Source: Shewanella sp. OMA3-2
Lineage (GTDB): Bacteria > Pseudomonadota > Gammaproteobacteria > Enterobacterales > Shewanellaceae
DNA length: 64,000 nucleotides
Assembly (NCBI RefSeq): GCF_021513195.1
Contig: NZ_CP090974.1
Location: 880,001 to 944,000, forward strand
Direction: 5' to 3'
Below, in pieces: positions 9,474-19,020 of the stretch. The notes beneath the pieces were generated by a model, which saw only the letters and a list, made by a program, of their open reading frames with translations, was not told where the DNA came from and did not search any database. The position numbers and the translations under genes were made by a program. The first letter of the stretch is position 1; each line of letters opens with the position of its first letter.

Positions 9474-11123
9474 ATGAAAAGATTGGCAATAGGTTTGATT
9501 GCATTATGTTGTACGCCAAGTTGGGCTGAAACTGCATTAATTCATAACATTCAAGGCTACAGCGTTAATAATGGCCAATTACACACATTTTCAGCAGTTA
9601 AGTTTACTGACGATAAAATCACGCAAGTTTATATTGGTAAACCAGATTTAGCGCTTGAAACAGGCGTGACCATCATTGATGGTAAAGGCAAAACATTATT
9701 GCCGGGTTTAATTGACGCCCATGGTCATGTTTTGGGTTATGGTCAAAGCTTGCAACGGGTTGATTTAGTGGCCACCCAAAGTGAAAATGATGCCATTAGT
9801 CGGGCGCAATCTTTTGTAAAACAAACACCTCTACAGGGTTGGTTACTTGGTCGAGGTTGGAACCAAGAGTTATGGAACAGTAAAAAATTTCCCACAAAAG
9901 CCAGCTTAGATAAAGCTTTTGCTGATACCCCAGTGGCATTTGGTCGAGTAGACGGTCATGCCTTGTGGGTTAACAGTAAAACCCTTCAGCTTGCCGGTAT
10001 TACTGCAGCCACCAAATCACCAGAAGGTGGCGAAATTATTCTAGACAGCCAGGGCCAACCTACGGGCGTGTTAATCGATAACGCAATGAACCTGGTATAT
10101 GAGGTTATTCCCGGCATGACAACGGCACAGCTTAAGTCAACCTTAGTGACGGCAATGAAGTCGTTAGCCTCTTACGGCTTAACCAGTGTGCACGATGCAG
10201 GTGTCAGTATTGATAATATTAACGCCTACCAAGCACTGGCAAAAGCTAACGCCATGCCTATCCGCATTAATGCTATGTTGTCGGTCGAAGACCCTCAATA
10301 TGCTAGCTATCTTGCTAAAGGGCCGATTAACACCGCTGATGATATGTTTAAAATGGACAGTGTGAAGATATCGGCAGACGGTGCCTTAGGCAGCCGCGGC
10401 GCGTCTTTATTGGCAGATTACAGTGATCAACATGGTCATAAAGGCTTAATGCTGTATTCCAACGACAAGTTAGCCGCATTAATTCTAGAGACAATGACCG
10501 CAGGGTTTCAGGTTAACACCCATGCCATTGGCGATAATGCCAATAAAGTGGTGCTAGATAACTATCAAACTGCGATAGCAAAAACCAACACAAGCGCCCT
10601 AAGACACAGAATAGAACACGCCCAAATACTAGACGTGAGTGATATTAATCGTTTTGCCGAATTAGGGGTAATAGCGTCTATTCAAGCAACTCATGCCACC
10701 AGTGATAAGAATATGGCAGAAAATCGTTTAGGCAAAACACGCTTAGCCGGAGCTTATGCATGGCGCAAATTATTAAATGCTAATGCTCGTATTGCTAATG
10801 GCTCTGATTTTCCGGTGGAGTCAGCTAATCCTTACTTTGGTTTACATGCCTCGGTCACCCGTCAAGACAGAGATAATCAACCTTTAGATGGCTGGCTATC
10901 GGCAGAAAAACTGACCCGTATAGAGGCACTTGATAGTTTCACCTTATCGGCCGCCTATGCTGGTCATCAAGACACCATAATAGGCTCAATTGAAGTGGGT
11001 AAAAAAGCCGATTTTATTTTAGTGAGTGATGATTACTTTGGCGTAAAAGCACAAGATATCTGGCGCAGTAAAGTGATAAGCACCTGGGTTAATGGCCGTG
11101 TAGTGTATCAGGCTGATCAATAA
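9474..11123 (+). CDS. Exported amidohydrolase family protein (YtcJ-like)
   Basis: A 549-aa member of the amidohydrolase superfamily, YtcJ/amidohydrolase_3 subgroup. A signal peptide of about 18 residues (ending PSWA) predicts a periplasmic enzyme. Metal-binding features are DAHGHV (81-86), NTHAIGDNANK and RIEHAQ in the middle of the barrel, and NGSDFPVE near the C-terminus. The closing motif GSIEVGKKADFILV is the returning beta-sandwich typical of the superfamily. The substrate is undetermined. GGGACGAAAC precedes the ATG. The gene stands alone between a terminator and the convergent ubiK. Confidence 0.87.
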   Translation: MKRLAIGLIALCCTPSWAETALIHNIQGYSVNNGQLHTFSAVKFTDDKITQVYIGKPDLALETGVTIIDGKGKTLLPGLIDAHGHVLGYGQSLQRVDLVATQSENDAISRAQSFVKQTPLQGWLLGRGWNQELWNSKKFPTKASLDKAFADTPVAFGRVDGHALWVNSKTLQLAGITAATKSPEGGEIILDSQGQPTGVLIDNAMNLVYEVIPGMTTAQLKSTLVTAMKSLASYGLTSVHDAGVSIDNINAYQALAKANAMPIRINAMLSVEDPQYASYLAKGPINTADDMFKMDSVKISADGALGSRGASLLADYSDQHGHKGLMLYSNDKLAALILETMTAGFQVNTHAIGDNANKVVLDNYQTAIAKTNTSALRHRIEHAQILDVSDINRFAELGVIASIQATHATSDKNMAENRLGKTRLAGAYAWRKLLNANARIANGSDFPVESANPYFGLHASVTRQDRDNQPLDGWLSAEKLTRIEALDSFTLSAAYAGHQDTIIGSIEVGKKADFILVSDDYFGVKAQDIWRSKVISTWVNGRVVYQADQ

Positions 11124-11160
11124 TCCTAAGCCTATGTTTTGGCACTCACTCATTTACACT

Positions 11161-11192
11161 AACTAAAATATCCTATACCGGATATTTTAGTT
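11161..11192. other. Perfect 13-bp inverted repeat between convergent genes
   Basis: Arms AACTAAAATATCC and GGATATTTTAGTT flank the loop TATACC. It lies between the convergent amidohydrolase gene and ubiK and may act as a weak bidirectional terminator. There is no long T tract in either direction. Confidence 0.6.
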
Positions 11193-11223
11193 AACTTCAG
11201 CCTAGATAGCCGAAATAATGCCT

Positions 11224-11250
11224 AATAAAAAAGCCTCATAAAGAGGCTTT
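11224..11250 (-). terminator. Terminator of ubiK
   Basis: On the minus strand an 8-bp stem AAAGCCTC / GAGGCTTT is followed by TTT and further T residues, 33 bases after the ubiK stop. Confidence 0.85.
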
Positions 11251-11282
11251 AATGGATGTTAATAACGCATTGAGTTGAGGCA

Positions 11283-11531
11283 TTACTCAGCTAAGCGTTT
11301 TTCTAACTCAGTCACTTGAGCTTGTAATGCTTCTAGCTTCTCACGGGTTTTTAATAGTACATGTTGCTGTACTTCAAACTCTTCGCGAGACACGACATCT
11401 AGCTTCATTAGTTGGTTTTGCAGTACCTGTTTACTGCGCTCTTCAAACTCTGCGGCAAATTGCTTAACACCGCTGGGTAAGTTTTCGCTGAGCTGTTTGG
11501 CCACTTCTTCAATTTTCTTTGGATTAATCAT
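11283..11531 (-). CDS. ubiK: Ubiquinone biosynthesis accessory factor UbiK
   Basis: An 82-aa protein of the UbiK (YqiC/BMFP) family. It begins MINPKKIEEVAKQL and ends in a Leu-zipper-like coiled coil (REKLEALQAQVTELEKRLAE). UbiK acts with UbiJ as a scaffold for the aerobic hydroxylation steps of ubiquinone synthesis in E. coli. The frame extends upstream to 11621, but the ATG at 11531 is chosen because AGGAAGG precedes it and the family starts there. It diverges from rep. Confidence 0.88.
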   Translation of the reverse strand: MINPKKIEEVAKQLSENLPSGVKQFAAEFEERSKQVLQNQLMKLDVVSREEFEVQQHVLLKTREKLEALQAQVTELEKRLAE

Positions 11532-11673
11532 GATTTGCCTTCCTGCACCAATATTGCCGCTATTGTAGCTTAGGCATGAGCCAGCAGCAAAATATGACGT
11601 CAAAATTGTTAACTCAACCAAGTTACCATCTGCTATGATCCGCCCTCGTGTTTAACAATGGGAAAGCAATTTA

Positions 11674-13686
11674 ATGAAACTCAATCCAGGACAGAATGAA
11701 GCAGTGCATTATGTCTCCGGCCCTTGTCTAGTACTAGCTGGCGCTGGCAGTGGTAAAACGCGAGTTATCATTAATAAAATTGCTTACCTAGTCGAAAAGT
11801 GTGGCTATAAAGCGCGTAATATCGCCGCGGTAACCTTTACCAATAAAGCCGCCCGTGAGATGAAAGAGCGTGTGGCTCAGTCTATGGGACGCAAAGAAGC
11901 CCGTGGGCTGTGGATTTCAACTTTCCATACCTTGGGATTAGAAATCATTAAGCGTGAACACAAGGTATTGGGCTTAAAAGCGGGTTTTTCGCTGTTTGAC
12001 GATCAAGACACCTTTGCGCTATTAAAAGAACTGACCCAAGACGAGTTAGATGAAGATAAAGATTTAATCAAATCACTGGCTTCAGCTATTTCTAATTGGA
12101 AAGGTGGATTGGTGATCCCGCAGCAAGCGCGCAAGCTAGCTAAAGATGAACAAGGGCAGTTATTTGCCATTTTGTATCAACGCTATGCACAGCACATGAA
12201 AGCCTATAATGCGTTAGATTTTGATGATTTAATTCTTATCCCTACTTTATTACTGCGCATGAATGAAGAAGTACGCATCCGCTGGCAAACTCGAATTCAA
12301 TACCTGTTGGTGGATGAGTATCAAGATACCAACACCAGCCAGTATGAGTTAGTCAAGTTATTGGTGGGAGAGCGCGCAAGATTTACCGTGGTGGGCGATG
12401 ACGATCAGTCTATTTATTCCTGGCGTGGCGCTAAACCGCAAAATTTAGTCCTATTAGGGACTGACTTTCCTAGGCTTAAATTGATTAAACTAGAACAAAA
12501 TTATCGTTCTAGCCAGCGCATCTTACGTGCGGCTAATATCTTGATTGCCAATAATCCCCACGTGTATGAAAAAGCCTTATTCAGTGAATTAGCCTATGGT
12601 GAACCATTACGGGTATTGATTGCCGCGAACGAAGAACAAGAAGCTGAACGAGTCATTGCGGAAATTATTCGACATAAGTTTGTCGGCCGTACCCAATTTG
12701 GTCAGTACGCTATTTTATACCAGGGTAATCATCAATCGCGCTTACTTGAGCGGGCGTTGATGACCAACCGCATCCCTTACAAACTCAGTGGCGGGACGTC
12801 ATTTTTTTCCCGCGCTGAAATTAAAGACATTATGGCTTACCTGCGTTTAGTGGTTAATCCCGATGATGACAATGCATTTTTGCGCGTAGTGAATTTACCT
12901 AAGCGTGGTATTGGTCCGGCAACCTTAGAGCGCTTAGGTAACTTTGCTAATCAAAAACATATTTCAATGTTTGAAGCCATTTTTGATGCGGGGTTAAACC
13001 ATGAGTTGGCGCCAGCGGCGATTAAATCTTTATATCAATTCGGCCAGTTTATTGTTGATACTGGTGAGATAGCCAAGCGCGGTGAATCTGTCGATGCGAT
13101 TAAAAAGTTGATCCGCAGTATTAACTATGAAGATTACCTGTACGAGACCAGCACTAGCGCGAAAGCGGCTGAAATGCGGATGAAAAATATTTCAGAGCTT
13201 TATCGCTGGGTAACCGAAATGCTTGAGGGCGATGAGCTTGATGAACCCATGACGTTGCCTGAAGTGGTCACACGGTTAACGCTGCGTGACATGATGGAGC
13301 GTAACAGTGAAGATGAAGGTGGCGATCAAGTGCAGTTGATGACATTGCACGCTTCAAAAGGATTGGAGTTCCCGTTTGTGTTTATGGTGGGCGCAGAAGA
13401 ACGTATTTTGCCGCATCAATCCAGTATTGATGAAGATAACGTTGATGAAGAGCGACGCTTAGCTTATGTCGGCATTACGCGGGCGCAACGTGAACTGTGG
13501 TTTGTTATTTGCCGTGAACGCCGTCAATTTGGTGAAACCATACGCTGTGAGCCTAGCCGTTTCTTAATGGAGCTGCCACAGGATGATTTAATTTGGGAAA
13601 ATCGCAAACCGCAACAAACAGAACAGCAAAGAGTAGAGTCGGGTAAAAGTAATATTGCTAACCTACGGGATATGTTTAAAAAGTAA
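11674..13686 (+). CDS. rep: ATP-dependent DNA helicase Rep
   Basis: A 670-aa UvrD/Rep superfamily 1A 3'-5' helicase that helps replication forks pass nucleoprotein barriers. Motifs in order: Walker A AGAGSGKT (about 22-29), [23 protein letters not shown] (Walker B), [36 protein letters not shown] and [11 protein letters not shown]. Length matches E. coli Rep (673 aa). The shorter C-terminus and the sequence [20 protein letters not shown] at the start favour Rep over UvrD. No partner gene is in an operon with it. Confidence 0.95.
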   Translation: MKLNPGQNEAVHYVSGPCLVLAGAGSGKTRVIINKIAYLVEKCGYKARNIAAVTFTNKAAREMKERVAQSMGRKEARGLWISTFHTLGLEIIKREHKVLGLKAGFSLFDDQDTFALLKELTQDELDEDKDLIKSLASAISNWKGGLVIPQQARKLAKDEQGQLFAILYQRYAQHMKAYNALDFDDLILIPTLLLRMNEEVRIRWQTRIQYLLVDEYQDTNTSQYELVKLLVGERARFTVVGDDDQSIYSWRGAKPQNLVLLGTDFPRLKLIKLEQNYRSSQRILRAANILIANNPHVYEKALFSELAYGEPLRVLIAANEEQEAERVIAEIIRHKFVGRTQFGQYAILYQGNHQSRLLERALMTNRIPYKLSGGTSFFSRAEIKDIMAYLRLVVNPDDDNAFLRVVNLPKRGIGPATLERLGNFANQKHISMFEAIFDAGLNHELAPAAIKSLYQFGQFIVDTGEIAKRGESVDAIKKLIRSINYEDYLYETSTSAKAAEMRMKNISELYRWVTEMLEGDELDEPMTLPEVVTRLTLRDMMERNSEDEGGDQVQLMTLHASKGLEFPFVFMVGAEERILPHQSSIDEDNVDEERRLAYVGITRAQRELWFVICRERRQFGETIRCEPSRFLMELPQDDLIWENRKPQQTEQQRVESGKSNIANLRDMFKK

Positions 13687-13776
13687 TTAGCATAAGTGAT
13701 AACGTGTGTGAAGTGGGAGTTATCAGGGCGAGGGCACTTGTGCAGCTAGGTCAGCAAGGCCCCATAGCCCCATTAA

Positions 13777-16371
13777 TCAGTGTGCTTGCCTTAACGCTCG
13801 TCCCTGGCCTATACGGTAGCCTAATGCTAAGAACTGTTGGCGTTGTTGTAGCGTATCAATACCCGTAGCCACAATTTTTAAATCTAACGCATTAGCGGAT
13901 AAGCTGTATGCTTTAACTAATTTTAGTTGGTTTTCATTGAGTAAATGTTTGCTGATTTCATTATCTAACATCAAAGTTGATATCGGTAAAAAGCTCAAAC
14001 TACTGAGAGAACTATAACCCGTTCCAAAGTGATCTACGCCAATATTAGCCCCAAGTTGCTTGATAATATCAAATGCATTGAGATGATTTTCAGTGTCTTT
14101 TACCAGAGACTTTTCATTGAAAAAGATGGTTAATTTAGATAGGTCTATGCCGCTATTTTTGACGGTTTTTTTCAGATTTCGCAGTGCATACTTGTGTTTT
14201 ACATGTTGGCTGGAAATGGACATATATAGTTGTATTTCTTCACCAAACTCTTGCTTCAGTTTAGAATAGTCTTGGTTTAGTTGCTTGAAAATATAGTCAT
14301 CAAAGTCGAGTTCGAGCTGTGAATTATTGGCCAGTTGCAGTAATTTAGTATGCTCCCATTTACCATGCTTATCGTGGTGCCAGTGTGTTTTAGGCTCAAT
14401 CGCCAATATCTTTTTTTGATCAATATCGTAAATCGGATGATAATCTATTTTAATCTGTTGTTGGCTAATCGCCAGCTTTAGCTGCTGGTCTAGATCATAT
14501 TGTTGCTCAGACTGATAGCTGAGTTTACTGTCGAAAATGATATAGCAGCCCTTGCCATTTGATTTAGCTTTATACATGGCTTTGTCAGCATCACGCAATA
14601 TAGACTCGCTGGTTTCTAACTGGCTGGTATTACTGAACGCAATGCCGATACTGGCACCCGATACAAAGTCTTGATTTGCTAACAAGTATGGTTGACTGAT
14701 TTGATGTAAAATTCGCTCACTCACTTCTACCGCATCTTGGGTGCCATGAATGGTATCAAGCAATATCACAAACTCATCCCCGCCCATTCGAGCTAAGGTG
14801 TCGTTTTCACGGATGCAGCTTTTTAAACGCTTAGCCGTTTCAATTAAAAACCTGTCACCTTCAAGGTGGCCGAAGGTATCATTAATCACTTTAAAGCGGT
14901 CTAAATCAATGAACAGTAATGCAAACTGGTCTAAGCCATGGCGTCTCACATGCTTTAATGCCTGTGATAAGCGTTCCATTAGGTAATTACGATTAGGTAA
15001 CCCCGTTAACCCATCATGCTGCGCATCGTGTACCAGTTGCGCTTCAATTTTACGGCGCTGATTAACTTCTTCTTGTAGGTTGATATTCATTTGCGCCAAA
15101 GCTTGGGTACGGGCAGTTACTTTTTCTTCGAGCAATTCATGGCTGCGTTTTAATGAATCAACCGCATGTTTGCGTTCAATCGCATTGGAAATATGTTGTG
15201 AAACGAAAGTCAGTAGTTCAAGATCTTTTATTTGGTAATTTTGTTTTTTATCTAAACTGTAAATCGTTAGCGCACCGACAACCTTGCCATTAATAATTAA
15301 AGGTATGCCTATCCATTGATGCATTAGTTCTGTTTTATTCAGTGCAGGTGATTGAGCATAAATATCACCATGCTTAATCAAGGTTTTAATATCTTCACTA
15401 CTGAGTAACCTTGGCTGCTTATGTTGTAAAATATATTCGGTTAAACCATCTTGCATTGGGCGGCTTGCTGGATATTCACTGGCCACTTGCGACACATAAA
15501 ACGGAAATGACAAAGTATTGTTGTTATCAATGAATGAAATAAAACAATTTTGTGCCGGTAACAGTTGGCTAATAATTTGATGAATACGATTATAAAAATC
15601 ATGTTGAGCAACATTTGAAGCGGACAAATCAGCTATTTCGAATAATGATTTCTGCAGGTTTTCTGCTTTTACCCGCTCTTTCACTTCTGATTTAAGGCTG
15701 TTATACGCTTGGCTTAATTCTCGAGTACGCTCTTCAATCGCTAATTCAAGTTGTTCATTATGCAGCAGGCGCTCCATCACACCAGAAATATGATGGCTAA
15801 TAAAGCCCATTAATTCGAGTTCAAGTTCACCGTAGTTGATTTTCTCGTTATAACTTTGGACAACTAATACACCGCTGACCATATCTTGATTTTTAATCGG
15901 CACCCCAAGCCATTGATGGCATGGAGAACCTAAACCTTGAATTTCCCCTTGAGCGATAAGTTGATCAAATCCAGCATCGTCACACAGTAAAGGTTGACCT
16001 GTGCGGAATACATAACCCGTTATGCCGCGCTTTAAAATGGCAGAGATTTCTTCATCAGGGTATAACTCAGTTGGGTGTGGGTCTTTCTCATCGGCAAAAA
16101 AAGGCAAGCTCATCATGCCTGTTTTGGGGTTTTGCGATGCGATAAAAAAGTTGTCAGCAGGAATTAAGCGTTGTAAATGTTGATGAACTCCAATGTAGAA
16201 GTCATCTAAAGAGGCTGCTTTAGTCGCAATATTAGAAATGCCTAATAAAGCGTTTTGAATGATTTCCGCCCGCTTATATTTAGCGGCCAAACGCCTCAGG
16301 CGCATCACACGGCGTTGAAGCAATTCAACGTTATCGGTTAACTTTAAATCATTAACGTCCTTATCTATCAT
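13777..16371 (-). CDS. GAF-GAF-GGDEF-EAL protein (degenerate EAL)
   Basis: An 864-aa cytoplasmic signalling protein with no membrane segment. Two GAF domains (about 40-200 and 240-400) are each followed by a coiled coil. The GGDEF domain has an intact RMGGDEF and an upstream RxxD inhibitory site (REND), so it is probably an active, product-regulated diguanylate cyclase. The EAL domain is eroded: EPKTHW replaces EALxRW, FFNEKS replaces FExTES, and VATGID replaces the usual AEGVE. It probably lacks phosphodiesterase activity. The ATG follows a weak ribosome site. The signal sensed is unknown. Confidence 0.88.
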   Translation of the reverse strand: MIDKDVNDLKLTDNVELLQRRVMRLRRLAAKYKRAEIIQNALLGISNIATKAASLDDFYIGVHQHLQRLIPADNFFIASQNPKTGMMSLPFFADEKDPHPTELYPDEEISAILKRGITGYVFRTGQPLLCDDAGFDQLIAQGEIQGLGSPCHQWLGVPIKNQDMVSGVLVVQSYNEKINYGELELELMGFISHHISGVMERLLHNEQLELAIEERTRELSQAYNSLKSEVKERVKAENLQKSLFEIADLSASNVAQHDFYNRIHQIISQLLPAQNCFISFIDNNNTLSFPFYVSQVASEYPASRPMQDGLTEYILQHKQPRLLSSEDIKTLIKHGDIYAQSPALNKTELMHQWIGIPLIINGKVVGALTIYSLDKKQNYQIKDLELLTFVSQHISNAIERKHAVDSLKRSHELLEEKVTARTQALAQMNINLQEEVNQRRKIEAQLVHDAQHDGLTGLPNRNYLMERLSQALKHVRRHGLDQFALLFIDLDRFKVINDTFGHLEGDRFLIETAKRLKSCIRENDTLARMGGDEFVILLDTIHGTQDAVEVSERILHQISQPYLLANQDFVSGASIGIAFSNTSQLETSESILRDADKAMYKAKSNGKGCYIIFDSKLSYQSEQQYDLDQQLKLAISQQQIKIDYHPIYDIDQKKILAIEPKTHWHHDKHGKWEHTKLLQLANNSQLELDFDDYIFKQLNQDYSKLKQEFGEEIQLYMSISSQHVKHKYALRNLKKTVKNSGIDLSKLTIFFNEKSLVKDTENHLNAFDIIKQLGANIGVDHFGTGYSSLSSLSFLPISTLMLDNEISKHLLNENQLKLVKAYSLSANALDLKIVATGIDTLQQRQQFLALGYRIGQGRALRQAH

Positions 16372-16589
16372 CAGCAGTTGCTTTATCCCATTAAATATAA
16401 AAAGAAAACCATTATCTCAACCCATATAATTAACATAGTTTATTATGTGATCCAAGTAATATTATGCTGCGTATAATGATGACAATTACAGCGGATTAGT
16501 CAAAAGTTAATCAGTCAGTTAAAAAAAGTGAATCAGGGCTAGACGTGGAGGCAATTTATCCTTAGTATATGCGTCGCTAACCAAGGCGA

Positions 16590-16666
16590 GCGCCCATAGC
16601 TCAGCTGGATAGAGCGTACCCCTCCGGAGGGTAAGGCCGAAGGTTCGAATCCTTCTGGGCGCACCA
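16590..16666 (+). tRNA. tRNA-Arg (CCG)
   Basis: A 77-nt cloverleaf with encoded CCA. The acceptor GCGCCCA pairs with TGGGCGC. The anticodon stem TACCC/GGGTA encloses CTCCGGA, giving anticodon CCG. GGTTCGAAT is the T loop. It is first in a plus-strand run of four tRNA genes. Confidence 0.96.
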
Positions 16667-16714
16667 TTCGGTAGTATGTTTTGTCGAATTTGGTTAGTAA
16701 GATTGAAAGTCAGT

Positions 16715-16791
16715 GGTGATTGTAGCTCAGTTGGTAGAGTCCTGGATTGTGATTCCGGTTGTCGTGGGTTCGAACCCCATCAGTCACCCCA
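16715..16791 (+). tRNA. tRNA-His (GTG)
   Basis: The extra 5' G at 16715 faces discriminator C at 16788, the histidine identity pair. The acceptor stem is GTGATTG / CAGTCAC with one T-G pair. The anticodon loop TTGTGAT gives GTG, and CCA is encoded. The anticodon stem contains a T-G pair (CTGGA / TCCGG). Confidence 0.96.
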
Positions 16792-16840
16792 TTCAATCTA
16801 AAAGCGTTGTTGATAACGCAAATTGTTAAATATCTATTTT

Positions 16841-16917
16841 CGGTGATTAGCGCAGCCCGGTAGCGCATCTCGTTTGGGACGAGAGGGTCAGAGGTTCGAA
16901 TCCTCTATCACCGACCA
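16841..16917 (+). tRNA. tRNA-Pro (TGG), copy 1
   Basis: A 77-nt cloverleaf with encoded CCA. The acceptor CGGTGAT pairs with ATCACCG. The anticodon stem TCTCG/CGAGA encloses TTTGGGA, giving TGG. Confidence 0.96.
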
Positions 16918-16990
16918 CATTTCCGCTTTCTTATAGCGAGTTTAACCTCAACGTTAAATAAATATCAGACTTGTATTCAAGTAAAAATCT

Positions 16991-17067
16991 CGGTGATTAG
17001 CGCAGCCTGGTAGCGCATCTCGTTTGGGACGAGAGGGTCAGAGGTTCGAATCCTCTATCACCGACCA
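16991..17067 (+). tRNA. tRNA-Pro (TGG), copy 2
   Basis: Identical to the previous tRNA-Pro except for one base in the D loop (CAGCCTGG instead of CAGCCCGG). This is a local duplication with a spacer of about 73 bases. A terminator follows within 10 bases, marking the end of the tRNA transcript. Confidence 0.96.
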
Positions 17068-17076
17068 CATACAGCC

Positions 17077-17105
17077 AAAAGCCACTCTTATGAGTGGCTT
17101 TTTGC
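17077..17105 (+). terminator. Terminator of the tRNA operon
   Basis: An 11-bp stem AAAAGCCACTC / GAGTGGCTTTT with loop TTAT ends in a T tract. Confidence 0.92.
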
Positions 17106-17224
17106 TTTTTGCAATAAAATCATCAAATACCTCTTTAATAAGCTTAAATGATTAACCGACTTTAACTGATAGCGGCTTAAGCGATTGTGACTTAATTGAT
17201 TGTAGCTTTACTGAGTGTGACGGC

Positions 17225-17255
17225 CATAAAAAATGCCAGCGATTAAGCTGGCATT
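17225..17255 (-). terminator. Terminator of rimO
   Basis: On the minus strand a 9-bp stem AATGCCAGC / GCTGGCATT with a 6-base loop is followed by TTTTAT, 23 bases after the rimO stop. Confidence 0.9.
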
Positions 17256-17277
17256 ATTATCGTGATTTAGTGACCGA

Positions 17278-18705
17278 TTAGTCTTCTACGCGAACGCCCC
17301 ACACATCATGTTCGTCGGCGTGAATAATTTGTACCCAAACTTGGTCGCCTGGTTGTACGTCAAACTCGTCGGTTAAGTACACTTTACCGTCAATTTCTGG
17401 CGCGTCCATGTATGAGCGGCCAATTGCGCCTTCGGTGTTCACTTCATCAATTAAGATTAAATACTCTTGGCCAATACGCGCTTGCAGCTTGTCGGCGCTG
17501 ATTTGTGCCTGTAAAGCCATAAAGCGTTGTAGTCGGTCTTCCATAACATCGTCAGGCACATGGTCTGGTAAGTCGTTGGCTTTAGCGCCTTTTACTGGCG
17601 AGTATTTAAAGCAGCCTACGCGATCAAGTTGTGCTTCTTCTAAAAAGTCGAGTAACTCTTCAAACTCTTCTTCGGTTTCACCTGGGAAGCCAACAATAAA
17701 GGTTGAACGAATAACTAATTCTGGGCAAATCTCGCGCCATTTAGCAATGCGCTCTAGCACTCTGTCTGAGCTGCCTGGGCGTTTCATTAATTTAAGGATG
17801 CGCTTGTTAGCATGCTGAAACGGAATATCTAAATACGGTAAAATGCTGCCTTGTGCCATTAATGGAATAATGTCATCCACATGCGGGTAAGGGTATACAT
17901 AGTGCAGGCGTACCCACACACCTTGTTTGGCTAATTCTTCACAAAGCTGCTGCATATGGGTTTTGATTGGCATGCCGTCCCAAAATGCGGTCTTGTGTTT
18001 TACGTCGACGCCGTAAGCTGAGGTGTCTTGTGAAATAATCAGTAATTCTTTTACACCCGCTTTAACTAAACGCTGGGCTTCACCTAATACATCACCAATG
18101 GGGCGAGAGTCTAAGTCACCGCGCATAGAAGGAATAATGCAGAAAGTGCAACGGTGATTACAGCCTTCTGATATTTTCAAATAGGCGTAATGCTTAGGGG
18201 TCAGTTTAATACCGTGATCGGGCACTAAATCGATTAATGGATTGTGTTTTGGCTTTTCAACATGTTGATGAACTTGTTTTAGCACTTCATCATAGGCATG
18301 TGGGCCCGTTACACCTAAAACGTTAGGGTGTAGCTCAATAATTTCATCTTTCTTAACCCCTAAACAACCGGTTACCAAGACTTTACCATTGGCAGCTAAT
18401 GCTTCGCCGATAGTGTCTAACGATTCTTGTACGGCACTGTCAATAAAGCCACAGGTATTGACGATAACCATGTCTGCATCAGCATAAGTAGAGACTACGT
18501 CATAGCCTTCAGTACGCAGCTGGGTCAGAATACGCTCTGAATCGACAAGGTTTTTTGGGCAACCAAGACTGACAAAACCAATTTTAGCTGCACTAGCTTG
18601 CATTGGACTATTTGAGCTTAATGCTGATTTGGCTTGTTCCTCTATGACCTTCTTGGGTGTCGCTAGGGTAGTGGTTTGTTTAGGGTCATAGTGATTAACA
18701 GTCAT
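17278..18705 (-). CDS. rimO: Ribosomal protein S12 methylthiotransferase RimO
   Basis: A 475-aa radical-SAM methylthiotransferase that modifies the conserved Asp of ribosomal protein S12. The N-terminal UPF0004 domain has three cluster cysteines (VSLGCPKN Cys49, VNTCGF Cys85, VTGCLG Cys114). The radical-SAM motif CNHRCTFC supplies Cys182, 186 and 189. A C-terminal TRAM domain ends the protein. The start at 18705 follows GAGG; an in-frame start at 18750 lacks a site. The first 40 residues before [12 protein letters not shown] are an extension compared with E. coli RimO (441 aa). Confidence 0.94.
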   Translation of the reverse strand: MTVNHYDPKQTTTLATPKKVIEEQAKSALSSNSPMQASAAKIGFVSLGCPKNLVDSERILTQLRTEGYDVVSTYADADMVIVNTCGFIDSAVQESLDTIGEALAANGKVLVTGCLGVKKDEIIELHPNVLGVTGPHAYDEVLKQVHQHVEKPKHNPLIDLVPDHGIKLTPKHYAYLKISEGCNHRCTFCIIPSMRGDLDSRPIGDVLGEAQRLVKAGVKELLIISQDTSAYGVDVKHKTAFWDGMPIKTHMQQLCEELAKQGVWVRLHYVYPYPHVDDIIPLMAQGSILPYLDIPFQHANKRILKLMKRPGSSDRVLERIAKWREICPELVIRSTFIVGFPGETEEEFEELLDFLEEAQLDRVGCFKYSPVKGAKANDLPDHVPDDVMEDRLQRFMALQAQISADKLQARIGQEYLILIDEVNTEGAIGRSYMDAPEIDGKVYLTDEFDVQPGDQVWVQIIHADEHDVWGVRVED

Positions 18706-18833
18706 AGTGCCTCTATAAATAGGTATAAAAAACGAGTAGCTAACAGCCAAAATTGGAGTGGCGGAATTATACAGCAGTCTTTTTGCTATTACAGCTAATG
18801 AAAGCCACGTGGGGAAGTTTTTATTTAACAGAA

Positions 18834-18857
18834 ATAGAGGTTCGATTGAACCTCTAT
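18834..18857. other. Perfect inverted repeat in the rimO/5'-nucleotidase gap
   Basis: Arms ATAGAGGTTC and GAACCTCTAT flank loop GATT. It lies downstream of the minus-strand 5'-nucleotidase gene and its PepSY-like tail and could be their terminator, though the following minus-strand sequence has only short T runs. Confidence 0.5.
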
Positions 18858-18924
18858 AGTGGAATGTGAGTTAACGTCGTCTTTTTGTTAACTAAATAAC
18901 CTGGTATAAGATTTGTTGGCTTTT

Positions 18925-19020
18925 TTATTTTGACTGCACTTTAGATTGACGTCGTTGCCAATATAAATAGCGTCCAGTGAAGGCCAAAAATACCGGCATC
19001 AAGCCTAACAAACGCCAAAT
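18925..19020 (-). pseudogene. 3' remnant of a PepSY-type membrane protein gene
   Basis: The minus strand reads WRLLGLMPVFLAFTGRYLYW followed by a basic tail QRRQSKVQSK and a stop at 18925. A hydrophobic helix of the GLxPxxLAxTGxYLYWxRR type is the usual C-terminus of PepSY-associated transmembrane proteins. Only about 31 codons remain. The frame continues into the stop codon region of the 5'-nucleotidase gene and shows no start. I infer that the rest was lost when the upstream block arrived. The 314-base gap between rimO and the nucleotidase gene is otherwise without genes. Confidence 0.5.
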
